A stretch of 64,000 bases of DNA, taken from Aquaticitalea lipolytica (GTDB lineage: Bacteria > Bacteroidota > Bacteroidia > Flavobacteriales > Flavobacteriaceae). The translations under genes and the position numbers were made by a program. The notes under the pieces were generated by a model that made no database searches, was not told where the DNA came from, and saw nothing but the letters and a program-made list of their open reading frames with translations. The stretch is from contig NZ_BMIC01000005.1 in assembly GCF_014641635.1 (NCBI RefSeq), positions 62,001 through 126,000 of the forward strand, read 5' to 3'. This document shows positions 1-9,653 of this stretch, in pieces (within the stretch, counting starts at the first letter, position 1; the number at the start of each line of letters is the position of its first letter).

Positions 1-322
1 AGGAGAAGAGAAAACTATAAACATTATTAGTGTAAACTTCTTAGAAGATCAACGCTCATGGATTTTCTACCCAACCGTTGTAGAATGTTATGCCTCTAAT
101 GATAATAATAATTATAAATTTATTGGAAATTATAATATAGACGCTTCTAAGTATTCTGATGGTTCTACAATTAAAACTATTGATTTCAAAATGCCTTCAA
201 ATTCTTATCAGTACATAAAAATAGTTGCTAGAAAACTAGGCAAACTCCCTAAGTGGCATCTTGGCTATAAACATGATGGAAGAAGCTGGATTTTTATTGA
301 TGAAATTAGCATAAAACAATAA
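1..322 (+). CDS. Beta-N-acetylhexosaminidase (GH20), C-terminal end only
   Basis: The window opens inside a gene; only its last 106 codons are present, in the frame ending at the TAA at 320-322. The visible part reads like the C-terminal accessory beta-sandwich (F5/8 type C-like) of Bacteroidota family 20 hexosaminidases: a short [14 protein letters not shown] segment, a KYVKIVA-like strand (here [10 protein letters not shown]), a PKWHLG motif, and a closing WIFIDEI strand. The catalytic barrel lies upstream and is not seen. The next gene starts 25 bp downstream on the same strand and encodes a sugar transporter, followed by a glycosylasparaginase, which suits release of N-acetylglucosamine from glycans. 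Family assignment is by recalled motif resemblance only. Confidence 0.62.
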   Translation, partial: GEEKTINIISVNFLEDQRSWIFYPTVVECYASNDNNNYKFIGNYNIDASKYSDGSTIKTIDFKMPSNSYQYIKIVARKLGKLPKWHLGYKHDGRSWIFIDEISIKQ

Positions 323-347
323 CATACTAACTTATACAAAAACTAAC

Positions 348-2015
348 ATGACTAACCAAAACAACAAATCTGCATTAACTACTTTGGTTACTGTATTTTT
401 TTTCTGGGGATTTATTGCTGCTTCAAATGGCGTTTTTATTCCTTTTTGTAAAACCTATTTTAATATCGACCAATTTCAATCGCAATTAGTCGATTTTGCT
501 TTTTATGGAGCCTACTATATTGGAGCATTATTGTTATTCATCTTATCAAGTACAATAAAGCGAGATATATTAAACAGCTTGGGTTATAAATCAGGTATTG
601 TTTATGGTTTAATTATTTCTGCAATTGGAGCTATCGTTATGTATTTTGTAGTTAATGGTGCTCAACAAGGTCAAACAGAAGTGTTTTATTTAGTCCTATT
701 AGCTCTATTTATAGTTGGATTAGGTTTTTCATTACAGCAAACAGCAGCTAACCCTTTTGCAATAGCATTAGGAGAACCTTCAAAAGCTTCACATAGACTT
801 AATCTTGCAGGTGGTATTAATTCTTTTGGTACTACTATTGGACCTATCGTAATTGCATTTATAATCTTTGGATCTACACCTTTATCTGGTGACGAGTTAA
901 ATGCTATGATTACCAATAATGAGATAAAACTAACAACTGTTCAAGCCTTATATTTAGGTGTTGGTATTTCCTTTTTATTAGCTGCAGCATTGTTTCATTT
1001 TTCAAAAAAACTCCCACAAGCAAAGGCAGACTCAACATTCGAAACTGCTAATAAAGCTCGTAATACACTTATCATTTTAACATTAATAATTGCAACGTGT
1101 TTCACTCTTATTTTTATGACCTATACAGGTAATGAAATAACTACTGAAGCATTAGAGCATAAACGTTTAATATTGTTATTTATATCTTTATTATCAGTAA
1201 TAGCTTGCATCTGGGTTGCCTATTCAAACGCTTCAAAAAAACCTGATGGTTGGGGAGCAATGAAATATCCTCAATTAGTTTTAGGGATGCTAGCCATATT
1301 CACTTATGTTGGTGTTGAAGTGACAATTCAAAGTAATTTAGGAGAGTTACTAAAAGCAGTTTCAGATAAAGCAAATAACTTAAATGCTTTAAAACTCCCT
1401 GTAATGAATGATGCCGAAATTGCACCATTCATCTCATTATATTGGGGAGGATTGATGATTGGTCGTTGGGTAGGAGCAATTACAGTTTTTAATCCAAGTA
1501 AAGGATTAAAAAAATGGCTCCTTATTATAGTTCCTTATGTGGCTTTAGGAGTAATTTTATTGGTTAATTATGGCAAATATACTGGCACAGAAATTTTATT
1601 ATTTAGCATCTGTGTTGCAGTACAAATAGGTGGATTCTTTTTAGCTAAAGATAAACCTGTAGCAACTTTAAAAATATTTAGTGCCTTAGGTATTTTAGGA
1701 ATGTTAATAGGAGTTTTTGCATCTGGGCAACTAGCTTTATTTGCTTTGTTATCTGGTGGATTATTCTGTTCTATTATGTGGCCAGGTATTTTTGCATTAA
1801 GTATTGCTGGATTAGGAAAATACACATCACAAGGTTCTGCCTTTTTAATTATGATGATTTTAGGAGGTGCAATTATCCCTCCAGTACAAGGTAAACTTGC
1901 TGATGTATTTGGTATTCAGCCTTCATATTGGATTGCTGTATTGTGTTTTGTGTATTTATTGTTTTATGCATTTAGAACCAAAACTATATTAGACAAACAA
2001 GGTGTAGAGTATTAA
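348..2015 (+). CDS. MFS sugar transporter, FHS (fucose/glucose-galactose/NagP) type
   Basis: A polytopic inner-membrane permease of 555 residues. The N-terminus (residues 11-60) has the FHS signature of an FFFWGF segment followed by N-x-x-F-I-P, and the QQTAANPF and [21 protein letters not shown] motifs near residues 128-162 are typical of fucose permease, glucose/galactose and NagP-like transporters. At 555 residues it is longer than the usual 420-440; a middle stretch (about 230-300) appears to add two or more hydrophobic segments. It sits between a GH20 end and a glycosylasparaginase gene with short gaps (25 and 10 bp), so it is probably co-transcribed with both. From that context I infer uptake of N-acetylglucosamine or a related glycan sugar; the substrate is not shown by the sequence. 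Confidence 0.85.
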   Translation: MTNQNNKSALTTLVTVFFFWGFIAASNGVFIPFCKTYFNIDQFQSQLVDFAFYGAYYIGALLLFILSSTIKRDILNSLGYKSGIVYGLIISAIGAIVMYFVVNGAQQGQTEVFYLVLLALFIVGLGFSLQQTAANPFAIALGEPSKASHRLNLAGGINSFGTTIGPIVIAFIIFGSTPLSGDELNAMITNNEIKLTTVQALYLGVGISFLLAAALFHFSKKLPQAKADSTFETANKARNTLIILTLIIATCFTLIFMTYTGNEITTEALEHKRLILLFISLLSVIACIWVAYSNASKKPDGWGAMKYPQLVLGMLAIFTYVGVEVTIQSNLGELLKAVSDKANNLNALKLPVMNDAEIAPFISLYWGGLMIGRWVGAITVFNPSKGLKKWLLIIVPYVALGVILLVNYGKYTGTEILLFSICVAVQIGGFFLAKDKPVATLKIFSALGILGMLIGVFASGQLALFALLSGGLFCSIMWPGIFALSIAGLGKYTSQGSAFLIMMILGGAIIPPVQGKLADVFGIQPSYWIAVLCFVYLLFYAFRTKTILDKQGVEY

Positions 2016-2025
2016 TAAAACAACT

Positions 2026-3030
2026 ATGGAACGTAGAAAATTTTTAAAAAACGCTTCATTAACAGGAGTTGGATTAGCAGTTGGAAGTACTTTAGTTAAT
2101 TGTGTTGAAAACACTTCTGAAGGAAAACCAATCCCAACCGAATCTCAAGAAAAAGGCTCAATCCCATTAGTTATTGCTACTTGGCATGTTATGGATGCTA
2201 CTGCTAAAGCATGGGAAGTATTACAAGCTGGTGGTAATTCTCTTGATGCTGTTGAACAAGGCTGCAAAGTTGAAGAAGCTAATGAAGCAGGACAGTCTGT
2301 AGGTAAAGGTGGGTTGCCAGATAGAGATGGAAATGTGACGCTAGATGCATGCATCATGGATAAACATGGTAATTGTGGGTCTGTAGTGTATTTACAAAAT
2401 GTGGTTCATGCTGTTTCTGTAGCTCGAAAAGTTATGGAAGATACTCCTCATGTCATGCTTGCAGGAAAAGGAGCAGAGCAATTTGCTTACGAATTAGGTT
2501 TCCCAAAAGAAGACTTACTAACTGAAGCTTCAAAAAAAGCTTGGGAAGAATGGAAGATAACCTCTCAATACAAACCTATAATTAATATCGAAAATCATGA
2601 TACCATAGGAATGCTTGCTATTGATAAAAATGGTGATATTTCTGGCGCCTGTACAACAAGCGGATTAGCTTTTAAAATGGCAGGACGCGTTGGTGATTCG
2701 CCAATTATTGGCTCTGGTTTGTTTGTAGATAATGAAATTGGAGCTTGTGTTGCAACAGGTCTTGGTGAAGAAGTTGTAAAAACTGTTGGAAGTTTTCTTG
2801 TAGTAGAATTAATGCGTCAAGGAAAAACACCTCAAGAAGCTTGCGAAGAAGCTATAAGCAGAATTGTAAATAAACCAAATAGTGATTACAAGAATTTTCA
2901 GGTTGGTTATATTGCAGTAAACAAAAAAGGTGTTACAGGTTCTTATTCAATACATCAATGGTTTAGCATGACTAAATACCAAGATGGGAAAAACGAACAA
3001 ATACAATCAGATTATTTCAATAAGGTTTAA
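2026..3030 (+). CDS. N4-(beta-N-acetylglucosaminyl)-L-asparaginase (glycosylasparaginase), exported
   Basis: An Ntn-hydrolase that cleaves the GlcNAc-Asn bond left after N-glycan degradation, giving aspartate and the glycosylamine. The 334-residue length matches the bacterial enzyme. The autocatalytic cleavage site and nucleophile are at HDTIGM (Thr193), and the substrate-binding RVGDSPIIGSG motif follows at 221-231. The N-terminus carries a twin-arginine motif (RRKFLK, residues 3-8), a hydrophobic stretch, and a cysteine at 26 (STLVNC) that could be a lipobox, so export by Tat with possible lipid anchoring is likely. It starts 10 bp after the permease gene. Its stop overlaps the stop of the convergent aldehyde dehydrogenase by 4 bp. 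Confidence 0.9.
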   Translation: MERRKFLKNASLTGVGLAVGSTLVNCVENTSEGKPIPTESQEKGSIPLVIATWHVMDATAKAWEVLQAGGNSLDAVEQGCKVEEANEAGQSVGKGGLPDRDGNVTLDACIMDKHGNCGSVVYLQNVVHAVSVARKVMEDTPHVMLAGKGAEQFAYELGFPKEDLLTEASKKAWEEWKITSQYKPIINIENHDTIGMLAIDKNGDISGACTTSGLAFKMAGRVGDSPIIGSGLFVDNEIGACVATGLGEEVVKTVGSFLVVELMRQGKTPQEACEEAISRIVNKPNSDYKNFQVGYIAVNKKGVTGSYSIHQWFSMTKYQDGKNEQIQSDYFNKV

Positions 3031-4439
3031 AACCATTTAATTGTTAAGTCTACTATTTTTTGCTTCAAATTTGTATAAGGTGGAAACAAAAATTCAATAG
3101 ATCCTTTTGTATGTTGTTTCATTACTGAACGCTTATTAGAAAATTCCTGAAAACCAAAAAAACCATGGCTTTTACCAATACCACTATTATTGGAGCCTCC
3201 AAAAGGTAAATTATGATTAGAGTATTGTACAACATTATTATTAATACACGTACTTCCTGCTCTTGTGTTTTTTATAATATCATTAATTGTTTTCTTATGT
3301 TTACTATAAATGTAAAGCGCTAATGGTTTTTCTTTTGAATTGATATAGTTAATAACCTCTTCATTAGTTTTATAAGTCTTAATTGGAAGAATTGGACCAA
3401 ATATTTCATCTTGTAATAACGATGCGTTTTCAGGTAAATTTGAAATTAAAGTGGGTTCAATAAAGTTGTCTTCTGACTTACTTTTCCCTCCCATTTCAAA
3501 TGTTGCATTGTGCTTTTTAGCATCTTCAAGATGATTAACTAATCTATCAAAATGTCTATTATTAACTATACGACTGAAAGATTCAGACTTTGAAGCTTCT
3601 TCAGTATAAAAAGCTTTTACTTGTTGCTTTAATTCGTTTACAAAATTGTCTTTAATTGATTCTTTTACTAATAAATAATCTGGAGAGACACATATTTGTC
3701 CATTATTTATGAATTTTCCCCAAGCAATTTTTTTAGCTGTGGATTTCAAGTTTGCTGTTTCGTCTATAATTGTTGGTGACTTACCTCCTAATTCTAAAGT
3801 TACAGATGTTAAATGCTCTGCTGCTGCTTTCATTACAATTTTACCAACATTAGGCGAGCCAGTAAAGAAGATATGGTTAAATGGCAATTTTAATAACTCT
3901 TGAGACACCTCAACTTCACCTTCTAATAATGCTACTTCATTGTCTTCAAATATATCTTTAACTATTTCAGCCATCACTTTAGATATATGAGGCGTCATTT
4001 CAGAAGGTTTTAATATCACAGTATTACCTGCAGCAATTGCTGAAACTAATGGCCCAAAAGTTAAGTTTAAAGGAAAATTCCATGGAGAAATCACTAAACA
4101 AACGCCTTTTGGCTCAAAATTATACCAAGAAGAAGATCCCAACAATGCCATTGGCGTTTCAACTTTTTGTCGACTCATCCAGTCTTTCAAATTACTTTTT
4201 ACAAATTTTATCTCACTTACTACTGGATAAATTTCTGTAAGATCAGTTTCTGTAAAAGGTTTTTTAAAATCATCATATAAGGCTTGCCTAATTTTTTCTT
4301 TATAAGTAATCTCAACAACCCTTTTTAAAGCATTCAATTTTTTAACACGTTCTTTATAAGTAGTATTACCTATTTTATACTGGTTGTCCTTTTGTCGGAT
4401 AAATAGATTGTAGTAGGTATTTGTTGTATAATCTGTCAT
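3027..4439 (-). CDS. NAD(P)-dependent aldehyde dehydrogenase, ALDH3-like
   Basis: A 470-residue aldehyde dehydrogenase that oxidises an aldehyde to the acid. Visible catalytic elements are the PWNFP motif with Asn121, Glu216 in TLELGGKSP, and the nucleophile Cys250 in NNGQICVSPDY. The cofactor-binding FFTGSPNVGK has Pro where most families have Thr or Ser. The C-terminal PPYTNLKQK element is characteristic of the ALDH3 group (fatty or aromatic aldehyde enzymes). It is convergent with the glycosylasparaginase gene, with overlapping stops, and divergent from a small secreted-protein gene across a 172-bp gap. The physiological aldehyde cannot be read from the sequence. Confidence 0.9.
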   Translation of the reverse strand: MTDYTTNTYYNLFIRQKDNQYKIGNTTYKERVKKLNALKRVVEITYKEKIRQALYDDFKKPFTETDLTEIYPVVSEIKFVKSNLKDWMSRQKVETPMALLGSSSWYNFEPKGVCLVISPWNFPLNLTFGPLVSAIAAGNTVILKPSEMTPHISKVMAEIVKDIFEDNEVALLEGEVEVSQELLKLPFNHIFFTGSPNVGKIVMKAAAEHLTSVTLELGGKSPTIIDETANLKSTAKKIAWGKFINNGQICVSPDYLLVKESIKDNFVNELKQQVKAFYTEEASKSESFSRIVNNRHFDRLVNHLEDAKKHNATFEMGGKSKSEDNFIEPTLISNLPENASLLQDEIFGPILPIKTYKTNEEVINYINSKEKPLALYIYSKHKKTINDIIKNTRAGSTCINNNVVQYSNHNLPFGGSNNSGIGKSHGFFGFQEFSNKRSVMKQHTKGSIEFLFPPYTNLKQKIVDLTIKWF

Positions 4440-4481
4440 TAGTTTTATCTTATTTATTGGGCTGTAAGCTTAATTTGTGAA

Positions 4482-4540
4482 TTTCGTCGATGTTTTTCGT
4501 TGTCAAATTCATATTAACCATTTATCGATGTTTTTCATCT
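4482..4540. promoter_or_regulatory. Direct-repeat operator-like region between the ALDH and small-protein genes
   Basis: The 12-mer TCGATGTTTTTC occurs twice at 4487-4498 and 4525-4536. Each copy is part of a pair of TTTCGTCG-like half-sites spaced 12-13 bp apart (starts at about 4482, 4495, 4521 and 4533). Phased direct repeats of this kind suit a regulator that binds one face of DNA, for example a LytTR-type protein, but that is inference. They lie upstream of the + strand small gene at 4612 and of the - strand aldehyde dehydrogenase gene. Confidence 0.4.
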
Positions 4541-4611
4541 AATATATTTAAATAGACTATAATTCCGCTGTTTCTTTGACATGTAATTAAAACCAAATAT
4601 AGTTTTAAGTC

Positions 4612-4884
4612 ATGAAAAAAGTTTTAATCTTAATATTGTTATTTACACTTCCACTAATTAGTGTTGCACAGAATAATACTTCTGTTACAAAGCAAGAATC
4701 TAATTCAGTTTTAGAGGTTACAACTAACAATGACTCTATTAAAGTTGAAGATAACAAAACTTTAAGCACAGCTGTTAAAGCTCAAGTTATTGATTTAAAT
4801 TACCATAAAAGTAATGAATTAATCAGTATTAAAGCTTACAGAAAAAGTCTTCAAATTAAAGTTAAAACAATTAAGAATTGTTAA
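4612..4884 (+). CDS. Small secreted protein of unknown function
   Basis: A 90-residue protein that I do not recognise. Residues 1-20 form a clear Sec signal peptide (MKK, then a Leu/Ile-rich core, ending SVAQ), predicting a mature periplasmic or secreted protein of about 70 residues. The mature part is rich in Ser, Thr, Asn and Lys with no cysteine until the penultimate residue (NC at the C-terminus). It stands alone, with repeated half-sites upstream and a strong hairpin terminator about 50 bp downstream. This layout supports a real, separately regulated gene. Confidence 0.6.
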   Translation: MKKVLILILLFTLPLISVAQNNTSVTKQESNSVLEVTTNNDSIKVEDNKTLSTAVKAQVIDLNYHKSNELISIKAYRKSLQIKVKTIKNC

Positions 4885-4934
4885 TCATTAAAATGTTAAA
4901 CTCAATTTAACTTGAGTAAACATTTAATTATATA

Positions 4935-4981
4935 AAAAAATCTTCATCAGTTCAAATATAAAGAACTGATGAAGATTTTTT
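4935..4981. terminator. Bidirectional rho-independent terminator
   Basis: A perfect 19-bp stem (4935-4953 with 4963-4981) encloses a 9-nt A-rich loop. A-run and T-run flanks lie on both sides, so it can end transcription from the small gene on the + strand and from cphA on the - strand. Confidence 0.9.
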
Positions 4982-4999
4982 AGTTATAAGATATTCTCA

Positions 5000-7657
5000 C
5001 TATTTATTCGGAATATCATCAGTTGAAAACTCGTATAATTTATTTGCTTCTTCTTCTTTAAGCTTCTGAACCAAATCTAACGCATCAGGTATAACATCAC
5101 TACAAATAACTATTAAAGCTCCTTTTATTGCATTTTTAATAGCAAACGTAGCAGCCTCCTTTTCATTTGGAATAATAGTCGTTTTCTTGTTTGGGTCTTT
5201 CTTTTTAATACCTGCATCTAACATTCCTATTAATTCATCTTCTGTTCTGCCTCTTAAATGTTTGTCTTGTCGTATAATAATTTCATCAAACATATCAGCA
5301 GCAATACTACCTATTTCATTAGTATCTTCTTCTCGTCTATCACCAACTCCAGCTATAATTCCGACTTTTATAGTAGCATCAATGTTTTCAATAAATTTTT
5401 GTAATGCACGCATTCCTGCTGGATTATGAGCATAATCTAACAACACTTGGAAATCTTTAAACTGAAATAAGTTTAAACGTCCTGGTGTTTGGGCAGGTGA
5501 AGGAATAAAGGTTTCTAAACCAATTTTTATTTCATCAATTGTAAATCCTTTTACATAAGCTGCAATTACAGCAGGTAATACATTTTGAATCATGAATGTT
5601 GCTCGTCCTCCATATGTTAATGGTACATTAACAGCTTTTATTACGCGAAGCTTCCACTCGCCTCTACAAATAGTAATATATCCGTTTTCATAAACTGCAG
5701 AAATACCTCCTAGTTTTTGCATTGCTTTTATTCTCGGACTATTTTCATCCATAGAAAACAAAGCAACATTACAATTTACACTTTTACGCATATCATAAAC
5801 CAAGTCGTCATCAGCATTTAAAATTGCGTATCCATCTGGCAATACTGTTTCTGGAATTACGCCTTTTACTTTTGCTAATTGCTCTATGGTATGAATTCCT
5901 TTTAGACCCAAATGATCTGCAGCAACATTGGTTACAATACCTATATCACATTTATGAAACCCTAAACCAGCTCTTAACAATCCTCCTCTAGCACATTCTA
6001 ATACTGCAAAATTTACTGTTGGATCTTTAAGTACAAATTCGGCACTTGCAGGACCTGTACAATCGCCTTTCATTAACAATCGGTTTTGAATATATACACC
6101 ATCGCTCGTTGTATATCCAACTTTGTAACCTTTCATTTTTGCTAAATGCGATATTAATCTTGTAGTGGTTGTTTTCCCATTTGTACCTGTTACAGCAATA
6201 ATTGGAATTCTACTTGTTGATCCTTGAGGAAATAATTTATCAATAACATGAGCAGCAACATTACGAGGCAATCCACTAGTTGGTGCCAAATGCATTCTAA
6301 AGCCTGGTCCAGCATTTACTTCTAATACTGCTCCTCCTGTTTCTTCTAGAGGCTTACTAATATCTGTAGTCATTACATCTATTCCGCAAATATCTAAATC
6401 TATAATCTTTGAAATTCGTTCTGCCATAAATACATTAGCTGGATGTACAATATCTGTAACATCTTCTGCTGTTCCTCCTGTACTTAAATTGGCAGTGTCT
6501 TTTAATAATAATCGTTTGTCCTTTTCTAAAACTGAGTTTAAAGTGTAACCATTAGCTTTAATAATACTCAAGGTTAAATCGTTAACTGTTATTTGAGTAA
6601 GAACGTTTTCATGGCCATAACCACGTCTTGGATCTTTATTAACCTCATCAATAAGTTGCTGAATAGTAGACTTACCATCTCCAATTACATGAGCAGGTGT
6701 GCGTACTGCAGCAGCAACTAATTTGTTATTAATGACCAATAAACGATAATCATCACCTACGATATATTTTTCGATTATAATTGCTCCGCTTTTAGAGCTT
6801 TCTTTTGCGCTTCTAAAAGCTATTAAGGCATCATCGTAATTTTTAATATTAACAGTAATTCCTCTACCATGATTCCCGTCAACAGGTTTTACAACTAAAG
6901 GAAAACCAACATATCTACAAGCTTCTTCTAAACTGCTTTCTCGTCTAATAATATCGCCTCTTGGTGTTTGCACTTCAGCTTGTTCAAGCAAATATTTAGT
7001 GTCTTCTTTATCGCATGCCAATTCTACTCCAATACTACTAGTTTCACTAGTTACTGTAGCCTGAATTCGCTTTTGATTTGCACCATAACCCAATTGACAA
7101 AGTGAATATTTATTTAGTCGAATCCAAGGAATACCTCTTGCAGCTGCTTCTTCAACAATAGAGCCAGTACTTGGCCCTAAGCGCTCATCTTCACGCAACT
7201 CTCGCATTCTCTGAATATCGTCAGATAAGTCATAATCTTTACCATCAATTAACGCTTGACATATCTCAACAGAAACTTTTGCAGCATAGCGCCCAACAGA
7301 CTCTTCCATGTAAGCAAAAACCACATTATAAACACCCTTTTCACCATAACCACGTGTGCGTCCAAAACCAACATCCATTCCTGCAAGCGTTTGAATTTCG
7401 AGAGCAATATGTTCTATAATATGTCCCATCCATGTACCTTCTTCAACTCGTTGAAAAAATCCACCAGGTTCACCTACCGAACAACGATGGGCAAACATGC
7501 TTGGAAACATTTTTTCAAGTCTTTCTTTAAATCCATCAATTTTATTTGAGGGTCTTTCTTCCATCTCCTCAAGGTCTAATACCATGACTATTAATTTGTG
7601 TCTTCTAACAGACCAATAGTTTGGACCTCTCATTGCATTTATCTCACGTATTCTCAT
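5000..7657 (-). CDS. cphA: Cyanophycin synthetase
   Basis: This enzyme polymerises aspartate and arginine into cyanophycin, a cytoplasmic nitrogen reserve, using ATP. At 885 residues it has the length of CphA1 enzymes. The order is an N-terminal domain (about 1-160), an ATP-grasp domain (about 220-480, with the VVKPVDGNHGRGI motif and an EVNAGPGFRMH segment) and a Mur-ligase-like domain starting with the P-loop GTNGKTTTTR near residue 490, followed by LDYAHNPAG in the C-terminal lobe. The divergent neighbour is cyanophycinase, 97-103 bp away, followed by an isoaspartyl peptidase gene. Together they make and break down the polymer. Its 3' end is closed by the hairpin at 4935-4981. Confidence 0.95.
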   Translation of the reverse strand: MRIREINAMRGPNYWSVRRHKLIVMVLDLEEMEERPSNKIDGFKERLEKMFPSMFAHRCSVGEPGGFFQRVEEGTWMGHIIEHIALEIQTLAGMDVGFGRTRGYGEKGVYNVVFAYMEESVGRYAAKVSVEICQALIDGKDYDLSDDIQRMRELREDERLGPSTGSIVEEAAARGIPWIRLNKYSLCQLGYGANQKRIQATVTSETSSIGVELACDKEDTKYLLEQAEVQTPRGDIIRRESSLEEACRYVGFPLVVKPVDGNHGRGITVNIKNYDDALIAFRSAKESSKSGAIIIEKYIVGDDYRLLVINNKLVAAAVRTPAHVIGDGKSTIQQLIDEVNKDPRRGYGHENVLTQITVNDLTLSIIKANGYTLNSVLEKDKRLLLKDTANLSTGGTAEDVTDIVHPANVFMAERISKIIDLDICGIDVMTTDISKPLEETGGAVLEVNAGPGFRMHLAPTSGLPRNVAAHVIDKLFPQGSTSRIPIIAVTGTNGKTTTTRLISHLAKMKGYKVGYTTSDGVYIQNRLLMKGDCTGPASAEFVLKDPTVNFAVLECARGGLLRAGLGFHKCDIGIVTNVAADHLGLKGIHTIEQLAKVKGVIPETVLPDGYAILNADDDLVYDMRKSVNCNVALFSMDENSPRIKAMQKLGGISAVYENGYITICRGEWKLRVIKAVNVPLTYGGRATFMIQNVLPAVIAAYVKGFTIDEIKIGLETFIPSPAQTPGRLNLFQFKDFQVLLDYAHNPAGMRALQKFIENIDATIKVGIIAGVGDRREEDTNEIGSIAADMFDEIIIRQDKHLRGRTEDELIGMLDAGIKKKDPNKKTTIIPNEKEAATFAIKNAIKGALIVICSDVIPDALDLVQKLKEEEANKLYEFSTDDIPNK

Positions 7658-7726
7658 AAAAAATTGGGATTTTGGTGGTTAATTTGATTATTCATAAATA
7701 TAGAATTTTTTTTAATTATTTAAGCT

Positions 7727-7734
7727 TATTTTTG
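7727..7734 (+). promoter_or_regulatory. Promoter -7 element of the cyanophycinase gene
   Basis: TATTTTTG matches the Bacteroidota -7 consensus TAnnTTTG and lies 26 bp before the ATG at 7761. No clear -33 TTG is seen. Confidence 0.5.
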
Positions 7735-7760
7735 CAAATTGCTAATTATAATTATTGAGA

Positions 7761-8621
7761 ATGAAGATTAAAGGAACTTTAATACCTATTGGAGGAAATG
7801 AAGACAAAGGATTTGAAGATGATGAAATCCATAGATTAGATTATATTGAAGAAGGTATTTTATCGCATGTCGTAAATGAAGCTGGTGGAGTTGATGCTAA
7901 AATTGTTATCATACCAACTGCATCTAGTATTCCTGTTGAAGTAGGCGAAAATTATATAACAGCTTTTTCAACTTTAGGCTGCTCTAAAATTGATGTTTTA
8001 AATATAAAATCAAAAAGTGATTCAGAACGTGAAGATTTTATATCACTAATTAAAGAAGCAGATTGCGTTATGTTTTCTGGTGGCGATCAATCTAAAATCT
8101 CAAAATATATTGGAGGCACTACAATTCATAAAATTTTATCTGATAGGTATATAAACGATGAAAAATTTGTGATTGCTGGCACAAGTGCTGGAGCAATGGC
8201 TATGGCAAATGAAATGATAGCTGGTGGTAGCAGTGCAAAAGCATTTGTTAAAGGTGCTGTAATAATGAAAAAAGGATTAAATCTGGCTCCGAAATTAATT
8301 GTTGATACTCATTTTATTCAAAGAGGTCGTTTTGGTCGTATCTCTGAAGCAGTTGCAAAATTTCCGAACTTACTAGGTATTGGATTGGCTGAAGACACTG
8401 GTATGATTATAAAAAATGGTAACGATTGTACAGTAATAGGTTCAGGAATGGCCATTGTTTTTGATGGAAGTCATTTAACGCACAACAACGAAAAAATACT
8501 AAAAATTGGGACACCAATGACCATGACAAACCTTAAGGTTCATGTACTAGCGAATGGTGATCATTTTAATTTAGACACTCGACAAGTTAAAGTCCTCCCA
8601 ATAGAGTCGCCTTTCGTCTAG
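7761..8621 (+). CDS. cphB: Cyanophycinase
   Basis: An S51-type serine exopeptidase that cuts cyanophycin into beta-Asp-Arg dipeptides in the cytoplasm. The nucleophile is Ser142 in the AGTSAGAMAMANE motif, preceded by FSGGDQ near 106-110 and followed by DTHFIQRGRFGR; these are the family's hallmarks. I choose the ATG at 7761 (286 residues) over an in-frame TTG six bases upstream, because the ATG gives the usual MKIKGTLIPIGG start. The gene is divergent from cphA, and its stop overlaps the stop of the convergent isoaspartyl peptidase gene by 4 bp. Confidence 0.94.
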   Translation: MKIKGTLIPIGGNEDKGFEDDEIHRLDYIEEGILSHVVNEAGGVDAKIVIIPTASSIPVEVGENYITAFSTLGCSKIDVLNIKSKSDSEREDFISLIKEADCVMFSGGDQSKISKYIGGTTIHKILSDRYINDEKFVIAGTSAGAMAMANEMIAGGSSAKAFVKGAVIMKKGLNLAPKLIVDTHFIQRGRFGRISEAVAKFPNLLGIGLAEDTGMIIKNGNDCTVIGSGMAIVFDGSHLTHNNEKILKIGTPMTMTNLKVHVLANGDHFNLDTRQVKVLPIESPFV

Positions 8622-9553
8622 TTTTCTTTATAAATAGCAATTACTTCTTTACCATTTGAGGTTTTACAAGCACGATACATCCCTTCGGTATTAAAAGGCA
8701 TAGCAATGTTTCCTTTTGTGTCTATAGCTATTAAGCCACCATCACCTTGTATTTTAAGAATTCTATTATTTATAACTTCGTTTGAAGCTTCTTCAACAGA
8801 CATCCCTTTGTGTTCCATTAAACAAGACACATCATAAGCTACAACACCTCTTATAAAATATTCACCACTTCCAGTACAACTCACAGCACAAGTATTATTA
8901 TTAGCGTAAGTTCCTGCACCAATCATTGGGCTATCACCAACGCGTCCCCATTTCTTGTTAGTCATTCCACCAGTTGATGTGGCTGCTGCAATATTCCCTT
9001 TTTGGTCACAAGCAACTGCTCCAACAGTTCCAAATTTGCCATCCTTTTTTACGCTATGGTCTAACTGAAAATTATCGCTGTCTTTTATGCCTTGCCATTG
9101 TTTATATCGTACTTCATCATAAAAATAATCTGGACTTTCAATTGTATAACCGCTACTTTTAGCAAACTGCATTGCTCCTTCTCCAGCTAAAAAAACATGA
9201 TAGCTTTTATCCATAATATCACGAGCTAAAGACACAGGGTTTTTTATTCCTGTAATTAAAGACACTGCTCCTGCTTTAAGGTTTTCTCCATTCATAATAG
9301 CGGCATCCATTTCATGTGTGCCTTCTGCTGTAAATACAGAGCCTTTACCTGCGTTAAACAAAGTAGAATCTTCTAATAGTCTGACTGCAACCTCAACAGC
9401 ATCTAAAGCACTAGCTCCTTTTTCTAAAACAGCATAACCTTGTGTTAAAGCATTTTGCAAAGCAGCTTTATACTCTGCTTCCAATTCTGGAGTCATTAGT
9501 CCTTTTACAAGTGTTCCTGCTCCACCATGAATTGCAATCGAAAAATTATTCAT
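8618..9553 (-). CDS. iaaA: Isoaspartyl peptidase / plant-type L-asparaginase
   Basis: An Ntn-hydrolase of 311 residues that hydrolyses beta-aspartyl dipeptides and asparagine. The autocleavage site and nucleophile are at GKFGTVGAVACD (Thr176), and the RVGDSPMIGAGTYA substrate motif follows. The start MNNFSIAIHGGAGT is the canonical N-terminus with no signal peptide, so it is cytoplasmic. Beside cyanophycinase it would split the released beta-Asp-Arg into aspartate and arginine, completing the cycle. It resembles the exported glycosylasparaginase at 2026-3030 in fold and motifs but is a separate subfamily. Confidence 0.93.
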   Translation of the reverse strand: MNNFSIAIHGGAGTLVKGLMTPELEAEYKAALQNALTQGYAVLEKGASALDAVEVAVRLLEDSTLFNAGKGSVFTAEGTHEMDAAIMNGENLKAGAVSLITGIKNPVSLARDIMDKSYHVFLAGEGAMQFAKSSGYTIESPDYFYDEVRYKQWQGIKDSDNFQLDHSVKKDGKFGTVGAVACDQKGNIAAATSTGGMTNKKWGRVGDSPMIGAGTYANNNTCAVSCTGSGEYFIRGVVAYDVSCLMEHKGMSVEEASNEVINNRILKIQGDGGLIAIDTKGNIAMPFNTEGMYRACKTSNGKEVIAIYKEN

Positions 9554-9653
9554 CCTATAATTATTTATGGGCGAAAATTACAAATTGCATTTCAATTAAT
9601 TTCAATTCGTAGTATAAGTTTTGTAGTTTTATAGTCTTCAATATAAAAACACA

